Under the pieces are notes generated by a model. That model was not told the DNA's origin. It was given only the letters and a program-made list of their open reading frames with translations, and did no database searches. A stretch of 64,000 nucleotides of DNA from Oscillospiraceae bacterium (GTDB lineage: Bacteria; Bacillota; Clostridia; Oscillospirales; Oscillospiraceae): NCBI GenBank assembly GCA_022801715.1, contig JAAWSV010000008.1, positions 1 through 64,000 of the forward strand, in the 5' to 3' direction. Made by a program: the position numbers and the translations under genes. Numbering within the stretch: position 1 is the stretch's first letter; the number at the start of each line of letters is the position of its first letter. This document shows positions 37,202-46,743 of the stretch, piece after piece.

Positions 37202-37794
37202 CGGTGATCGGACTTACCGGGCCCACCGGCGCGGGGAAGACCACGGCGCTGACGGTGCTGGGGGAGATGGGGTGCGAGATCGTGGACTGCGACGCCCTCT
37301 ACTACCGTCTGCTCCAGACAGACGGGGCCTTTCGAGGCCGTCTGAAGGATACATTTGGAAATATATTTGACAGCGATGGGCAGTTAAACCGCGCGGTGCT
37401 GGGCAAACTGGTCTTTGAGAACCCGAAGGAGCTGTCAAGGCTCAACGCCATCATCTACCCCGCGGTAAGGGCGGTGGTGGAGGCGCGGATTGAAGCCTGC
37501 ACGGCCCATAGCATCGTCATCGACGCCATCAATTTGATGGAGAGCGGTATAGGGGAGCTGTGTGACTTTACGGTGGCCCTCACCGCCCCGCCGGAGGTCC
37601 GGCTCCGCCGGATCATGGCCCGGGACGGTATTACCGAGGACTACGCCAGAAGCCGTATGGCCGCTCAGAAGAGCGATGGCTACTATAAAAAGCACTGTAC
37701 CTTCCTCTTGGAGAACCGGGCTGGAAGCAGGGGGGAGTTCTGCCGCTTGATTCGGGATTTTTTTCAGGATTTTATTTTACAGGAGGAGATATAA
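37198..37794 (+). CDS. coaE: Dephospho-CoA kinase
   Basis: MTVIGLTGPTGAGKTTALTVLGEMGCEIVDCDALYY. Confidence 0.9.
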   Translation: MTVIGLTGPTGAGKTTALTVLGEMGCEIVDCDALYYRLLQTDGAFRGRLKDTFGNIFDSDGQLNRAVLGKLVFENPKELSRLNAIIYPAVRAVVEARIEACTAHSIVIDAINLMESGIGELCDFTVALTAPPEVRLRRIMARDGITEDYARSRMAAQKSDGYYKKHCTFLLENRAGSRGEFCRLIRDFFQDFILQEEI

Positions 37795-37797
37795 CCT

Positions 37798-39177
37798 ATG
37801 GAAATCAAGGAGTGGAAAGAGAAAGTCCTTTACACCGCAAAGAACGGCTTTGACCGCCTGAGCGACGCTGACCGGGCCGCTATGGAGGGCTACTGTGCCG
37901 ACTATCGGGCCTATTTGGACGCGAGCAAGACTGAGCGGGAGTGCGCGGCGGAGACCATCCGTCTGGTGGAGGAGGCGGGGTTTCGCCCCTACCAGCGGGG
38001 CATGGCTCTTGCCGCTGGGGACAAGGTCTATGTGAGCAACCGAGGCAAGATGGTGCTCTTGGCGGTCATGGGGGAGAGGAGTCTTAGCGAGGGTGTTCAA
38101 ATTGCCGCCGCCCATATCGACAGCCCCCGGCTGGATCTGAAGCCCTCGCCTCTCTACGAGGAGGGGGAGATGGCCTATCTCAAGACCCACTACTATGGCG
38201 GCATCCGCAAGTACCAGTGGGTGACAGTGCCTCTGGCTCTCCACGGTGTGGTGGCGCTGACCGACGGCCGGGTGATCCCTGTGACTATCGGCGAGGACAA
38301 GGGACCTCGGCTGGTGATCAATGACCTCCTGCCCCACTTGGGACAGGAGCAGAACAAGAAGACCTTGGCAGAGGGCATTGCCGGCGAGCAGTTGAACCTG
38401 CTGGTGGGCAGCGAGCCTCTGGCGGGAGAGGAGAAGGATCGGGTGAAGACGGCGGTGATGAAGCTCCTCTACGAGGAGTATGGCTTCACCGAGGCGGACT
38501 TCATCTCCGCGGAGCTGGAGGCGGTGCCCGCTTGGAACTCCACGGAGATCGGCCTTGACCGGAGCATGTTGGGTGCCTATGGCCATGATGACCGAGTTTG
38601 TGCCTACGCGGCCCTGCGGGCGCTGATGGATATCGGCACCCCGACGCACACGGCGGTGTGCGTTCTGGCGGACAAGGAGGAGGTGGGCTCCATGGGCGTC
38701 ACCGGTATGCAGACGGCGGCTTTCGACACCTTTATGGAGGACCTGTGCGAGAGCCAAGGCGTGCCGGTTCGTGCCTGCTTTGAGAAGTCCTTCTGCCTCT
38801 CCGCTGACGTGACAGCGGCCTTCGATCCCAACTTTGCCGATGTGTTTGAGAAGCGCAATGCCGCCCGGATCAATTACGGCGTGGGGCTTTGCAAGTACAC
38901 CGGCAGCCGGGGAAAGGGCGGGGCCTCCGACGCCTCGGCGGAGGTAGTGGCCCGTGTCCGCCGGGCGCTGGAGGAGGCCGGTGTGGTCTACCAGATGGCG
39001 GAGCTGGGGAAGGTGGACGCCGGCGGCGGTGGCACCGTGGCCCTCCATATGGCCAACCGGAACATCGACACCATCGACGCCGGGGTGCCCGTGCTGAGTA
39101 TGCATGCTCCCTTCGAGACGGTGGCCAAGCTGGATTGCTATATGACTTATAAAGCCATCAAGGCTTTGTTCGCTTGA
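37798..39177 (+). CDS. M18 family aminopeptidase
   Basis: IAAAHIDSPRLDLKPSPLYEEGEMAYLKTHYYGGIRKYQW; VLADKEEVGSMGVTGMQ. Confidence 0.93.
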   Translation: MEIKEWKEKVLYTAKNGFDRLSDADRAAMEGYCADYRAYLDASKTERECAAETIRLVEEAGFRPYQRGMALAAGDKVYVSNRGKMVLLAVMGERSLSEGVQIAAAHIDSPRLDLKPSPLYEEGEMAYLKTHYYGGIRKYQWVTVPLALHGVVALTDGRVIPVTIGEDKGPRLVINDLLPHLGQEQNKKTLAEGIAGEQLNLLVGSEPLAGEEKDRVKTAVMKLLYEEYGFTEADFISAELEAVPAWNSTEIGLDRSMLGAYGHDDRVCAYAALRALMDIGTPTHTAVCVLADKEEVGSMGVTGMQTAAFDTFMEDLCESQGVPVRACFEKSFCLSADVTAAFDPNFADVFEKRNAARINYGVGLCKYTGSRGKGGASDASAEVVARVRRALEEAGVVYQMAELGKVDAGGGGTVALHMANRNIDTIDAGVPVLSMHAPFETVAKLDCYMTYKAIKALFA

Positions 39178-39280
39178 AATCTGCGGATTTCAAACGAGGA
39201 TTTTGATTGATTTCGCCGCCGAGAGCTTTTACCCGTCTGCGGCGAGTAGATGTCGTATGACCTCTATCCTGTTAACCCAA

Positions 39281-39311
39281 AGTGCCGCCGGTTTTACCGG
39301 CGGTACTTTTG
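39281..39311 (+). terminator. Terminator
   Basis: agtgccgccgg-tttta-ccggcggtactttt. Confidence 0.75.
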
Positions 39312-39444
39312 CGTCAGGCTGTCAAATTTTCACCAAAATTTGCGGCCTCAGCCGCAAAGAGTCCTCGGGGAGGGGTTGCGGCGTGCACGCCGCACATGAA
39401 CTGAAATTATTTTTCCGGAAGCCGCGTTTTCGGAAAAATACTTC

Positions 39445-40398
39445 TCAGCCGCCTATAGCATTCATGTTCCGGGCGGACTCGGACCGGCTGTCGAAGCGCA
39501 GGAGGCCGTGCTGCTCCGGCTTGTGGCGGATGGCGGTGAGCAGCTGCTCCCGCAGAGCCTCCCCGTGGAGTCCCCGGAGAGGAATCTCCTCCTTGGAGTG
39601 GAGGCAGGGCTTGAGACAGCCGTCAGCTGTGAGGCGCAGCCGGTTACACCGGGCGCAGAAGCAGTTGCTGAGGGGGCGGATCAGCCCTAAGGTTCCTATA
39701 GCCCCCGGCAGGCGGTACCGCTCCGCCACGCCGCCGTTATCCCCTGCAGGAACCAGCTGGGGCAGACGCTGAAGTACCGCCTCACAGGGGAGATAGGCCG
39801 TCTCCCCAAAGGGGGTGGTGTGCCCAATGGGCATCAGCTCGATGAAGCGTACTTCTATGTCCGCCTGTTCCGTCAGGGCGGCGAAAGCGGGAATCTCGTC
39901 GTCGTTGAAGCCGCCGATGAGCACACAGTTGAGCTTTAAGGGCCGCAGACCCGCTGTCCAAGCGGCCTCGATGCCCCGGAGGGCATCGTCCAAGGAACCG
40001 ATTCGTGTAATGCTATTATACTTTACAGGGTTCAGCGTGTCTATGCTGATGTTCACCCGGTCCACGCCAGCCTCCTTCAGCTCCGAGGCCATCTGGGGAA
40101 GCAGTAGGCCGTTGGTGGTCACCGCCAGCTCCTCCAGCTCCGGTATGGCCCGCAGGCGGCGGCACAGGGAGACCATCCCCCGGCGCACCAAGGGCTCTCC
40201 GCCGGTGAGGCGGACCTTCCGCACCCCAAGGGCCACCGCCTCTTGGACGATCTCCTCGGTCTCTTCCAGAGACAAAATATCCCGGTGGGTCTGCTTCGAT
40301 ACCCCCTCCGGGGGCATGCAGTATACGCACCGGAGGTTGCACAGATCCGTCAGTGAGACCCGCAGGTAGCGGATCTCCCGCCCTAATGTATCCTTCAC
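39445..40398 (-). CDS. moaA: GTP 3',8-cyclase MoaA
   Basis: DLCNLRCVYCMPPEGV; TGGEPLVRRGM; C-terminal CARCNRLRLTADGCLKPCL. Confidence 0.95.
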   Translation of the reverse strand: MKDTLGREIRYLRVSLTDLCNLRCVYCMPPEGVSKQTHRDILSLEETEEIVQEAVALGVRKVRLTGGEPLVRRGMVSLCRRLRAIPELEELAVTTNGLLLPQMASELKEAGVDRVNISIDTLNPVKYNSITRIGSLDDALRGIEAAWTAGLRPLKLNCVLIGGFNDDEIPAFAALTEQADIEVRFIELMPIGHTTPFGETAYLPCEAVLQRLPQLVPAGDNGGVAERYRLPGAIGTLGLIRPLSNCFCARCNRLRLTADGCLKPCLHSKEEIPLRGLHGEALREQLLTAIRHKPEQHGLLRFDSRSESARNMNAIGG

Positions 40399-41282
40399 AG
40401 TTCCATCCTCCCAAACTCGCCGCCGAGGCGCTTCGCCTCAGCAGTGACGCGCTCTACCATGTCGTGGACATAGTCGCAGTTGCCGCAGAGTCCCAGCCAG
40501 CCGGGCAGAGCGCTGTTTTCCATCACCGCTTGGCACAGCGTCCGGTCGGGGATCAATCCCACCGCCGTCACCAGCGTGTCACAGGCGATCACCTGCCTCG
40601 CGCCGGTGTCTAAGTGCCGTACCGTTACCCCCTCCAGCCGGCCTTGGCCGTGGAGAACCTCCGCCGTAGTCCGAAGCAGTACGGGGATGTGGTACGCCTC
40701 GATACAGTCCCGGCGGTTTCTGGCCAGCCCGCCTAAGCGGTTCCGCTGCTCCACCACCGCCAAGACCTGCCGTCCCGACTGTACCAGATGTCGGGCCACA
40801 ATCTGTCCCACATCCCCACTGCCCAGCACCAGAATCCGATTGCCCACAGGATATCCGTCGCAGAGGAGGCGCTGGACTGTCCCGGCGGTGAACACTCCGG
40901 CGGGCCGGGTTCCCGAGACCGGCAGGGCGCCGATGGTCCGCTCGTAGCAGCCGGCAGCGATGAGGCACCGGCGAAAGCCTACCCGGAATACCCCTGACCG
41001 TCTGGAGAGCAGCGCCGTCCGGTTGGGAAATAGCTGTAAAGCGAAAGTACTTGTCTGCACGGATACACCGGAGGCTTCCACCTGCTGTATCAGCGCCGCC
41101 GCATACTCCGGGCCGGTGCATCCGTCGCCGAAGCCTTGGTGGACGCACTGGTTCAAAATACCCCCTAAGCGGGGCTCGCTGTCCACCAGCAGCACAGAGC
41201 AGCGGGGCGCGGCCGCTGCGGTGGCGGCCATCCCGGCGGCCCCGCCGCCGATGATCAGCAGATCAAAGTTTTCCATCGTCAC
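40395..41282 (-). CDS. FAD-dependent oxidoreductase
   Basis: FDLLIIGGGAAGMAATAAAAPRCSVLLVDSEPRLGGILNQCVHQGFGDG. Confidence 0.88.
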   Translation of the reverse strand: MTMENFDLLIIGGGAAGMAATAAAAPRCSVLLVDSEPRLGGILNQCVHQGFGDGCTGPEYAAALIQQVEASGVSVQTSTFALQLFPNRTALLSRRSGVFRVGFRRCLIAAGCYERTIGALPVSGTRPAGVFTAGTVQRLLCDGYPVGNRILVLGSGDVGQIVARHLVQSGRQVLAVVEQRNRLGGLARNRRDCIEAYHIPVLLRTTAEVLHGQGRLEGVTVRHLDTGARQVIACDTLVTAVGLIPDRTLCQAVMENSALPGWLGLCGNCDYVHDMVERVTAEAKRLGGEFGRMEL

Positions 41283-42726
41283 CTGTCAGCACAGCGGAGC
41301 CGGGAGCGTCTTTGCACACCAAGGCAGGGGGCACACCCTGCTCCGCCGCGATTGTCTCGATTACTCTCTGTATACATCGTCCGCCTTGACATCGCCCCAT
41401 GCCCGCACCGGTGCGGCGCTTCACACCGTCCACCGTGGAGGCACCTTGGCGGAGGGCCTCCTTGATCTCTCCCAAGCTCACGTCCCGGCAGCGGCAGACG
41501 ATCTCCCCGTAGTCCGGATTTCGCTGGACCAATAAAGCCCGCTCCGTTTCCGGCATCCCGTGGAGGCGTGGAGGCGGGGACCGCCGGGGATCGAACCCTG
41601 CATTTTTCCCCGGATTGCCCAAGAAATGGGCCGCCGCCTCCGCTGCCAGCTCTCCCAGCCGGTGGGCACAGGTGAGCCCCGGTGTCTTGATGCCGAGGAG
41701 GCTGATGAACCCGTCCTCCTCCAATAGGGTGAAGTCGTGGATTGCCCGGGGGTCCACCGTCCACACCCTATTCTCCCGCCGGACGTGCCGGGGGCTGGGG
41801 CGCAGGGCGGCGAAGCTGCGGATGACCCGCTCCAGAGGCAGATCTGGGACCACTTGGGCGCACAGCGCGGTGAGCGCCTCCAAGCCCTCCGGCGACACCG
41901 CCCAGTCCTCTCCGGGCTCCCGGTCCGTGGGGCCGGCCAAGATTGCGCCGTCCACCGTGGGCACCAAGGTCAGGCCCTTGCCCGCCTCGCCCTCGTGGAA
42001 GATCACGTGGCGGAGCAGGTCGGATAGGTCGTGGTCCAGCACTAAATAGTCCCCGGCGGCAGGGAAGATGCGAATGGTAGGGACCTTGACCAGCTCCCGC
42101 ACCGCGTCGGCGCGGAGGCCGGCGCAGTTTACCACCGCCCTGACCGCACAGGTCCGACGGGATGTCTCCAGCCGGTAGCCGCCGGTGGTACGCTCTATGT
42201 GCTGTATTTCCTCGGAAAAATGGAACGCCGCACCGTTGGCTCTGGCGTTCTCAAAGGCGGCGATCCCCAGCTCCCAAGGGTCCACGGTGCCGGTGCCGGG
42301 GGCGTAGAGGGCCGCCGTCGCGCCCCTTGCCAGCAGGGGCTCCCGCTGGTACACCTCCGCCGGTGTCAGCAGGCGGAGGCCTGGCACACCGTTGGCGCGT
42401 CCTTGGGAGAGTTTTTTCTCCAGCCGCACCACCCCCCGAGGACCGAAGGCCGTCATCAGGGACCCGCACCGGGAGAAGCGTACTCCCAGCGTCTCACACA
42501 GCGCCCCAAAGTCCCGGTTGGCCTCCGCGCAGAGCTGGGCCTTCCGGGTCCCCGGCTTGGTGTCACAGCCGGTGTAGACGATGCCGGTGTTGGCCCGGGA
42601 GATGCCGGTACACACGTCCTCCCGGGACTCGAACACGGCGATGCGCAGGTCGTAGGCAGTCAGCGCCCGGGCGGCAAAGCACCCCAGCACCCCTGCGCCC
42701 ACCACGGCCACATCCGCGTAGTCCAT
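41263..42726 (-). CDS. GlpA-like FAD oxidoreductase with C-terminal BFD [2Fe-2S] domain
   Basis: DVAVVGAGVLGCFAARALT..; IVCRCRDVSLGEIKEALRQGAS...GAGMGRCQGGRC. Confidence 0.88.
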   Translation of the reverse strand: MDYADVAVVGAGVLGCFAARALTAYDLRIAVFESREDVCTGISRANTGIVYTGCDTKPGTRKAQLCAEANRDFGALCETLGVRFSRCGSLMTAFGPRGVVRLEKKLSQGRANGVPGLRLLTPAEVYQREPLLARGATAALYAPGTGTVDPWELGIAAFENARANGAAFHFSEEIQHIERTTGGYRLETSRRTCAVRAVVNCAGLRADAVRELVKVPTIRIFPAAGDYLVLDHDLSDLLRHVIFHEGEAGKGLTLVPTVDGAILAGPTDREPGEDWAVSPEGLEALTALCAQVVPDLPLERVIRSFAALRPSPRHVRRENRVWTVDPRAIHDFTLLEEDGFISLLGIKTPGLTCAHRLGELAAEAAAHFLGNPGKNAGFDPRRSPPPRLHGMPETERALLVQRNPDYGEIVCRCRDVSLGEIKEALRQGASTVDGVKRRTGAGMGRCQGGRCIQRVIETIAAEQGVPPALVCKDAPGSAVLTGDDGKL

Positions 42727-42732
42727 GGCCCC

Positions 42733-44643
42733 TCAGAACCGCTGCCGCACCCGGCCCGGCTGCTCCACCTGATAGCCGCCCAAGGTCTCCAGCCGGCGGC
42801 GGAAGTCCGCGCCGCCCAGCACCGCCAGCAGCTTCTGTACAGGCGGCGTGTCAAAGGCACTGTCGGGAATCAGAAGGTCGTACTGCTCCATGCAGATGGG
42901 CAGGAAGTCCAAGCCGTACAGCTTCGCCGCCGAGTAGATGCCCATGCCGGCGTCGGCGGTACCGGAGGCAATTTGAGCGGCTACAGAGGTGTGGGTGAAC
43001 TCCTCCCGGTCGTAGCCATAGATGCCCCTCAGGTCGATGCCCTGTTTTTTTAAGAGGTAGTCGATTAGAATCCGTGTGCCGGAGCCCTTTTGGCGGTTCA
43101 CATATCGCAGACCCTCCCGGCACAGGTCCTCAATGCCGTTAAGCCCCAAGGGGTTACCCTTGGCCACCATCAGTCCCTGCGTCCGGCCCACGCACTCCAC
43201 CAGACGGACGCCGCCGGCGGGGAAGTATTTTTGGATAAAGGCCGTGTTGTAGCTGCCGTCCTCCTCGCTGAGGAGGTGGATGCCGGCGATGTGTGTCTCC
43301 CCCCGGCGGACGGCCATGATGCCGCCCATGGACCCCGCATGGGTGGAGCTCATGTAGAAGGAGGGGTCTGCCAGATGCAGCAGATCCGCCGCCTCGTCCA
43401 AGAGGGGATCGTGGCTGCCGATAGCCACCAGCGTGTTTTGCAGCGCCTCCGCCGGGCGGAGCAGCCGCACCTCCACGGTGCTGCCCACCTCATAGCCCTC
43501 CACCCCTTGGGGGATCTCTAAGATTCCGTCGGCCTTCATGAAGGAGGACACCACGCCGCTGCCCCGGCCCAAGGGGGAGGCCATCAGCCTGCCGTTTACC
43601 GCGCCTAAGCGTACCCGGACGAACTCCTGATACTTGAGTCCGGATACCACCGACCGGGATAGGGTGGCCTGCCGGATTGTCTCCGTCTGGGGCACGGTGT
43701 GAAACCAGCTGTCCAACAGGGGCTTCAGCAGCTCCGTCAGCACGAAGATGCCGGATACCGGATAGCCGGGCACTCCGAGGATGGGCTTGTTTTCTCTTGC
43801 CCCCAGGATGGCGGGCTTGCCGGGCTTGATGGCGATGCCGTGGCACAGCACCTCCCCCGTCTCCCGGATCACCTCGGCGGAGTAGTCCTCCCGTCCGGCA
43901 GAGGACCCGGCGTTCAACAGCACGATGTCACACACCGCCAGCGCCTCCGCCAGCGCCGCCCGGAGGGCCTCCTTTTTGTCCGGCACGATGGGGAAGGTCT
44001 TAGGCTCCGCCCCCCACTGCCGCAGCATGGCGGAGAAGATGGAGGAGTTGAACTCCACAATGTCCCCCGGCTTGGGGTTTGCCGTGGGTGGGACGATTTC
44101 GTCCCCGGTAGGGATGATCCCCACCACGGGGCGGCGGAGCACCGGCACTTCCAGTACCCCGGCGGCCAGCATGGCCCCGACAGCGGCGGGGGAGACTTCC
44201 GTGTGGGAGGGCAGGATCATCTCCCCGGCGCAGATGTCCTCCCCGATCTGCCGGATGTGCTGCCAAGGGGCGGCGGCGTCATAGAGGCGGGCGCTCCCGT
44301 CCTCCTGCCACATCACGTCCTCCACCATCACCACCGCGTCGCAGTCCTCGGGAACCGGGTCCCCGGTGTCCACCACGGTGAACTGGCCGGGGGAAAGCGT
44401 CACCGGCGTGGTCTCGCTGGCCCCAAAGGTCTGCTCTGCGGACAGCGCGATGCCGTCCATGGCGCTGGCAGGGTAGTGGGGGGCGCAAATGGCGGCATAC
44501 ACCGCTTGGGCGGTGATTCGCCCACAGGCATCGGACACAGGGACGGTCACCGCCGGGGCGGTGAAGCCCTGGGAGAGCAGATGGGCGAGGTAGGTCTCCC
44601 GGGCCTCCTCTAAAGGGATGTTGGTCAGATACTGAAACGGCAT
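42733..44643 (-). CDS. MoeA-like molybdopterin protein fused to PBP-like domain
   Basis: N-term MoeA DACGRITAQAVYA..VVDTGDPVPEDCDAVVMVEDV..IIPTGDEIVPP; C-term PBP-like ..ASSTHAGSMGGIMAVRRGETHIAGIHLLSEEDGSYN. Confidence 0.9.
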   Translation of the reverse strand: MPFQYLTNIPLEEARETYLAHLLSQGFTAPAVTVPVSDACGRITAQAVYAAICAPHYPASAMDGIALSAEQTFGASETTPVTLSPGQFTVVDTGDPVPEDCDAVVMVEDVMWQEDGSARLYDAAAPWQHIRQIGEDICAGEMILPSHTEVSPAAVGAMLAAGVLEVPVLRRPVVGIIPTGDEIVPPTANPKPGDIVEFNSSIFSAMLRQWGAEPKTFPIVPDKKEALRAALAEALAVCDIVLLNAGSSAGREDYSAEVIRETGEVLCHGIAIKPGKPAILGARENKPILGVPGYPVSGIFVLTELLKPLLDSWFHTVPQTETIRQATLSRSVVSGLKYQEFVRVRLGAVNGRLMASPLGRGSGVVSSFMKADGILEIPQGVEGYEVGSTVEVRLLRPAEALQNTLVAIGSHDPLLDEAADLLHLADPSFYMSSTHAGSMGGIMAVRRGETHIAGIHLLSEEDGSYNTAFIQKYFPAGGVRLVECVGRTQGLMVAKGNPLGLNGIEDLCREGLRYVNRQKGSGTRILIDYLLKKQGIDLRGIYGYDREEFTHTSVAAQIASGTADAGMGIYSAAKLYGLDFLPICMEQYDLLIPDSAFDTPPVQKLLAVLGGADFRRRLETLGGYQVEQPGRVRQRF

Positions 44644-44700
44644 AGCAAGCACCTCTTTATACGATCAAATATGGATAATAATCTATTTATTTACAGCCTT

Positions 44701-45093
44701 TCATTTCCTGTTGGGGTGACGCCTCCGAAAGCTCTTTTCATGGCTGCACGGGAGGCACTCAAACAACCAGTATTCCATTGTTTCCACAATCTCCCGTGTA
44801 CTCCGGGAGGTGCACTCCAAAATGGGATTCTCCCAGTTGTCGTCCAGAATTGCCTCCAGTCTGTAGGCCCCGGCAGGGTCTCCATCGGGATACCACCCCA
44901 AGTCAATGGCAACGGTCTGCCCGCCGGACTGCTTCCGCATATAGAGAATGTCCTGCACCAGCGTAAACTGCCACGCGGGGTCATCTTCCGTCAAATCATC
45001 CGGCTCCAGAGATTCCAGCTTATTCCAAACTATACTCCAGCAGGGCCGGAGGCGCAGGGGCTGCAAATTCTTCCACCAAGGCTTTTGATCCAT
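44701..45093 (-). CDS. Hypothetical immunity-like protein between the two moeA genes
   Basis: IVWNKLESLEPDDLTEDDPAWQFTLVQDILYM..VAIDLGWYPDGDPAGAYRLEAILDDNWENPI. Confidence 0.55.
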   Translation of the reverse strand: MDQKPWWKNLQPLRLRPCWSIVWNKLESLEPDDLTEDDPAWQFTLVQDILYMRKQSGGQTVAIDLGWYPDGDPAGAYRLEAILDDNWENPILECTSRSTREIVETMEYWLFECLPCSHEKSFRRRHPNRK

Positions 45094-45173
45094 CCCAAAA
45101 GCATCTCCTTACAACACGATGAAATTACTGAAATTACAATGAAGTTCTCCTCCAAAGCCCGTAGCATGAACTC

Positions 45174-46394
45174 TCACTCCACCCCATAGGGCCACACCTG
45201 CACCGTAGTCCCGGCGGGGAGCCCCTCGCAGTCCCGATGGATGCAGAAGCACCCGTCAGACCCGGCCAAGGCGGTGATGAGCCCGGACTTTCCCCGGATG
45301 GGTTTTGCGTACCGGACACCGTCCTCCTCAAAGAGGAACACCCCCATGTACTGGGCCCGCCCGTGGTTGGCACTGACGGCCTCGGTGAGCACCGCGGGCA
45401 CTGTATATCCCCGGAGACTCTGCCCCGTCAGCCGCAGCAGCAGGGGGCGCACCAGAAGCCGGGCCACAAAGAAGGCCGCCGCCGGGTGCCCCGGCAGTCC
45501 AAAAACCGGCCTGCCCTCCACATCGCCTAAGATCGTGGGTTTGCCGGGCTTCATGGCCAACCCGTGAAGCAGCACCGTCCCACGGCTCTCGATCACGCGG
45601 CAGGTGGCGTCTTTCATCCCCACGGAGCTGCCGCCGGAGATCAGGATCACGTCACAGCGGGTCAGCGCCTCATCCAGCGTCCGGCCCAGCAGGTCCTCGT
45701 CGTCCTTCAGGATCCCCAAGGACACCGCCTCCGTTCCGGCTTCCTCCACCAGCGCGGAGAGCATGGCGGAGTTCACATCCCGCACCTGCCCCGGCCCGGG
45801 GATAGTATCCACCGGTACAAGCTCGTCCCCGGTGGAGAGGATGCCTACCACCGGCCGCCGGCACACGCTTACTGTGCCCACGCCCATAGCGGCTAAGGCT
45901 CCAATGTCCTGTGCTCCCAGCCGCCGTCCGGCCTCCAGCACCACCTGTCCGGGTTTTACGTCGTCTCCCTTGAAGATGAGATTGCTCCCCGGTGCGGCGC
46001 TCTTGCAGATGCCCACGGTGCCGTCGCCGTAGTCCTCGGTGTACTCCACCATCACCGCCGCGTCGGCTCCCTCCGGGATGGCGCCGCCGGTGGGCACCGC
46101 AGCGCAGCAGCCGGGACCAAGCGCCCCACCGGCTCCCTCACCCATGGCGATCTCCCCTTGGACGGTGAGGATGGCGGGGATGGCCTCAGAGCAGCCGAAG
46201 GTGTCCGCAGAGCGGACAGCGTAGCCGTCCACGGTGGAACGATCAAAGCCGGGGACGAACTCCGACGCCATGACGGCCTCGCAGAGTACCCGGCCCCGGG
46301 CGGCGGAAAGAGGGACTGCCTCCCCCTCCGGGCGGGGCGGGAAGGAGGACTCCAGCAGCGTCAGGGCCTCTTCCGGTGTTTTCACAGTGAGCAT
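45174..46394 (-). CDS. moeA: Molybdopterin molybdotransferase MoeA
   Basis: FVPGFDRSTVDGYAVRSADTFG; GILSTGDELVPVDTIPGPGQVRDVNSAML; SGGSSVGMKDAT. Confidence 0.93.
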   Translation of the reverse strand: MLTVKTPEEALTLLESSFPPRPEGEAVPLSAARGRVLCEAVMASEFVPGFDRSTVDGYAVRSADTFGCSEAIPAILTVQGEIAMGEGAGGALGPGCCAAVPTGGAIPEGADAAVMVEYTEDYGDGTVGICKSAAPGSNLIFKGDDVKPGQVVLEAGRRLGAQDIGALAAMGVGTVSVCRRPVVGILSTGDELVPVDTIPGPGQVRDVNSAMLSALVEEAGTEAVSLGILKDDEDLLGRTLDEALTRCDVILISGGSSVGMKDATCRVIESRGTVLLHGLAMKPGKPTILGDVEGRPVFGLPGHPAAAFFVARLLVRPLLLRLTGQSLRGYTVPAVLTEAVSANHGRAQYMGVFLFEEDGVRYAKPIRGKSGLITALAGSDGCFCIHRDCEGLPAGTTVQVWPYGVE

Positions 46395-46545
46395 GGCGGT
46401 ATCTCCTTGTTGTAGGCATTTTATAGTATTTCAAACCGGGGTGGGTATAGATGGGAGTAGACAAAACCTTGTAATGTGTAATGTATGTATCACCGCCGCG
46501 GCTCTGTCGCCCCACAAATACAGCCTTGCGGGGATTGTGCGTCTG

Positions 46546-46612
46546 CTCTATCGACACCCGCCGATTTGGGGGAGGACAGGCGCACAATGTGCGCCCCTAC
46601 AGGGTACAGTGG
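46546..46612. repeat. Dispersed intergenic repeat (copy 1)
   Basis: tctatcgacacccgccgatttgggggaggacaggcgcacaatgtgcgcccctacagggtac; inverted relative at about 54440-54505. Confidence 0.8.
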
Positions 46613-46743
46613 TTTCACCGAAGGTACATTAGAGATCAAAGGGACGGCGCGCCGAGGTCGTCGCGCCCTACATAAAAACAACCGGCCTTGCAAACGGATC
46701 GAAGCCGGGGTATACTGAGCAAAAAGGGAGGGAGACGTGACCT

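Noticed and set aside
41580-41620. tRNA-like T-arm sequence gggatcgaaccctgc
   Set aside because: Lies inside the FAD oxidoreductase coding frame; no acceptor or anticodon arms found.
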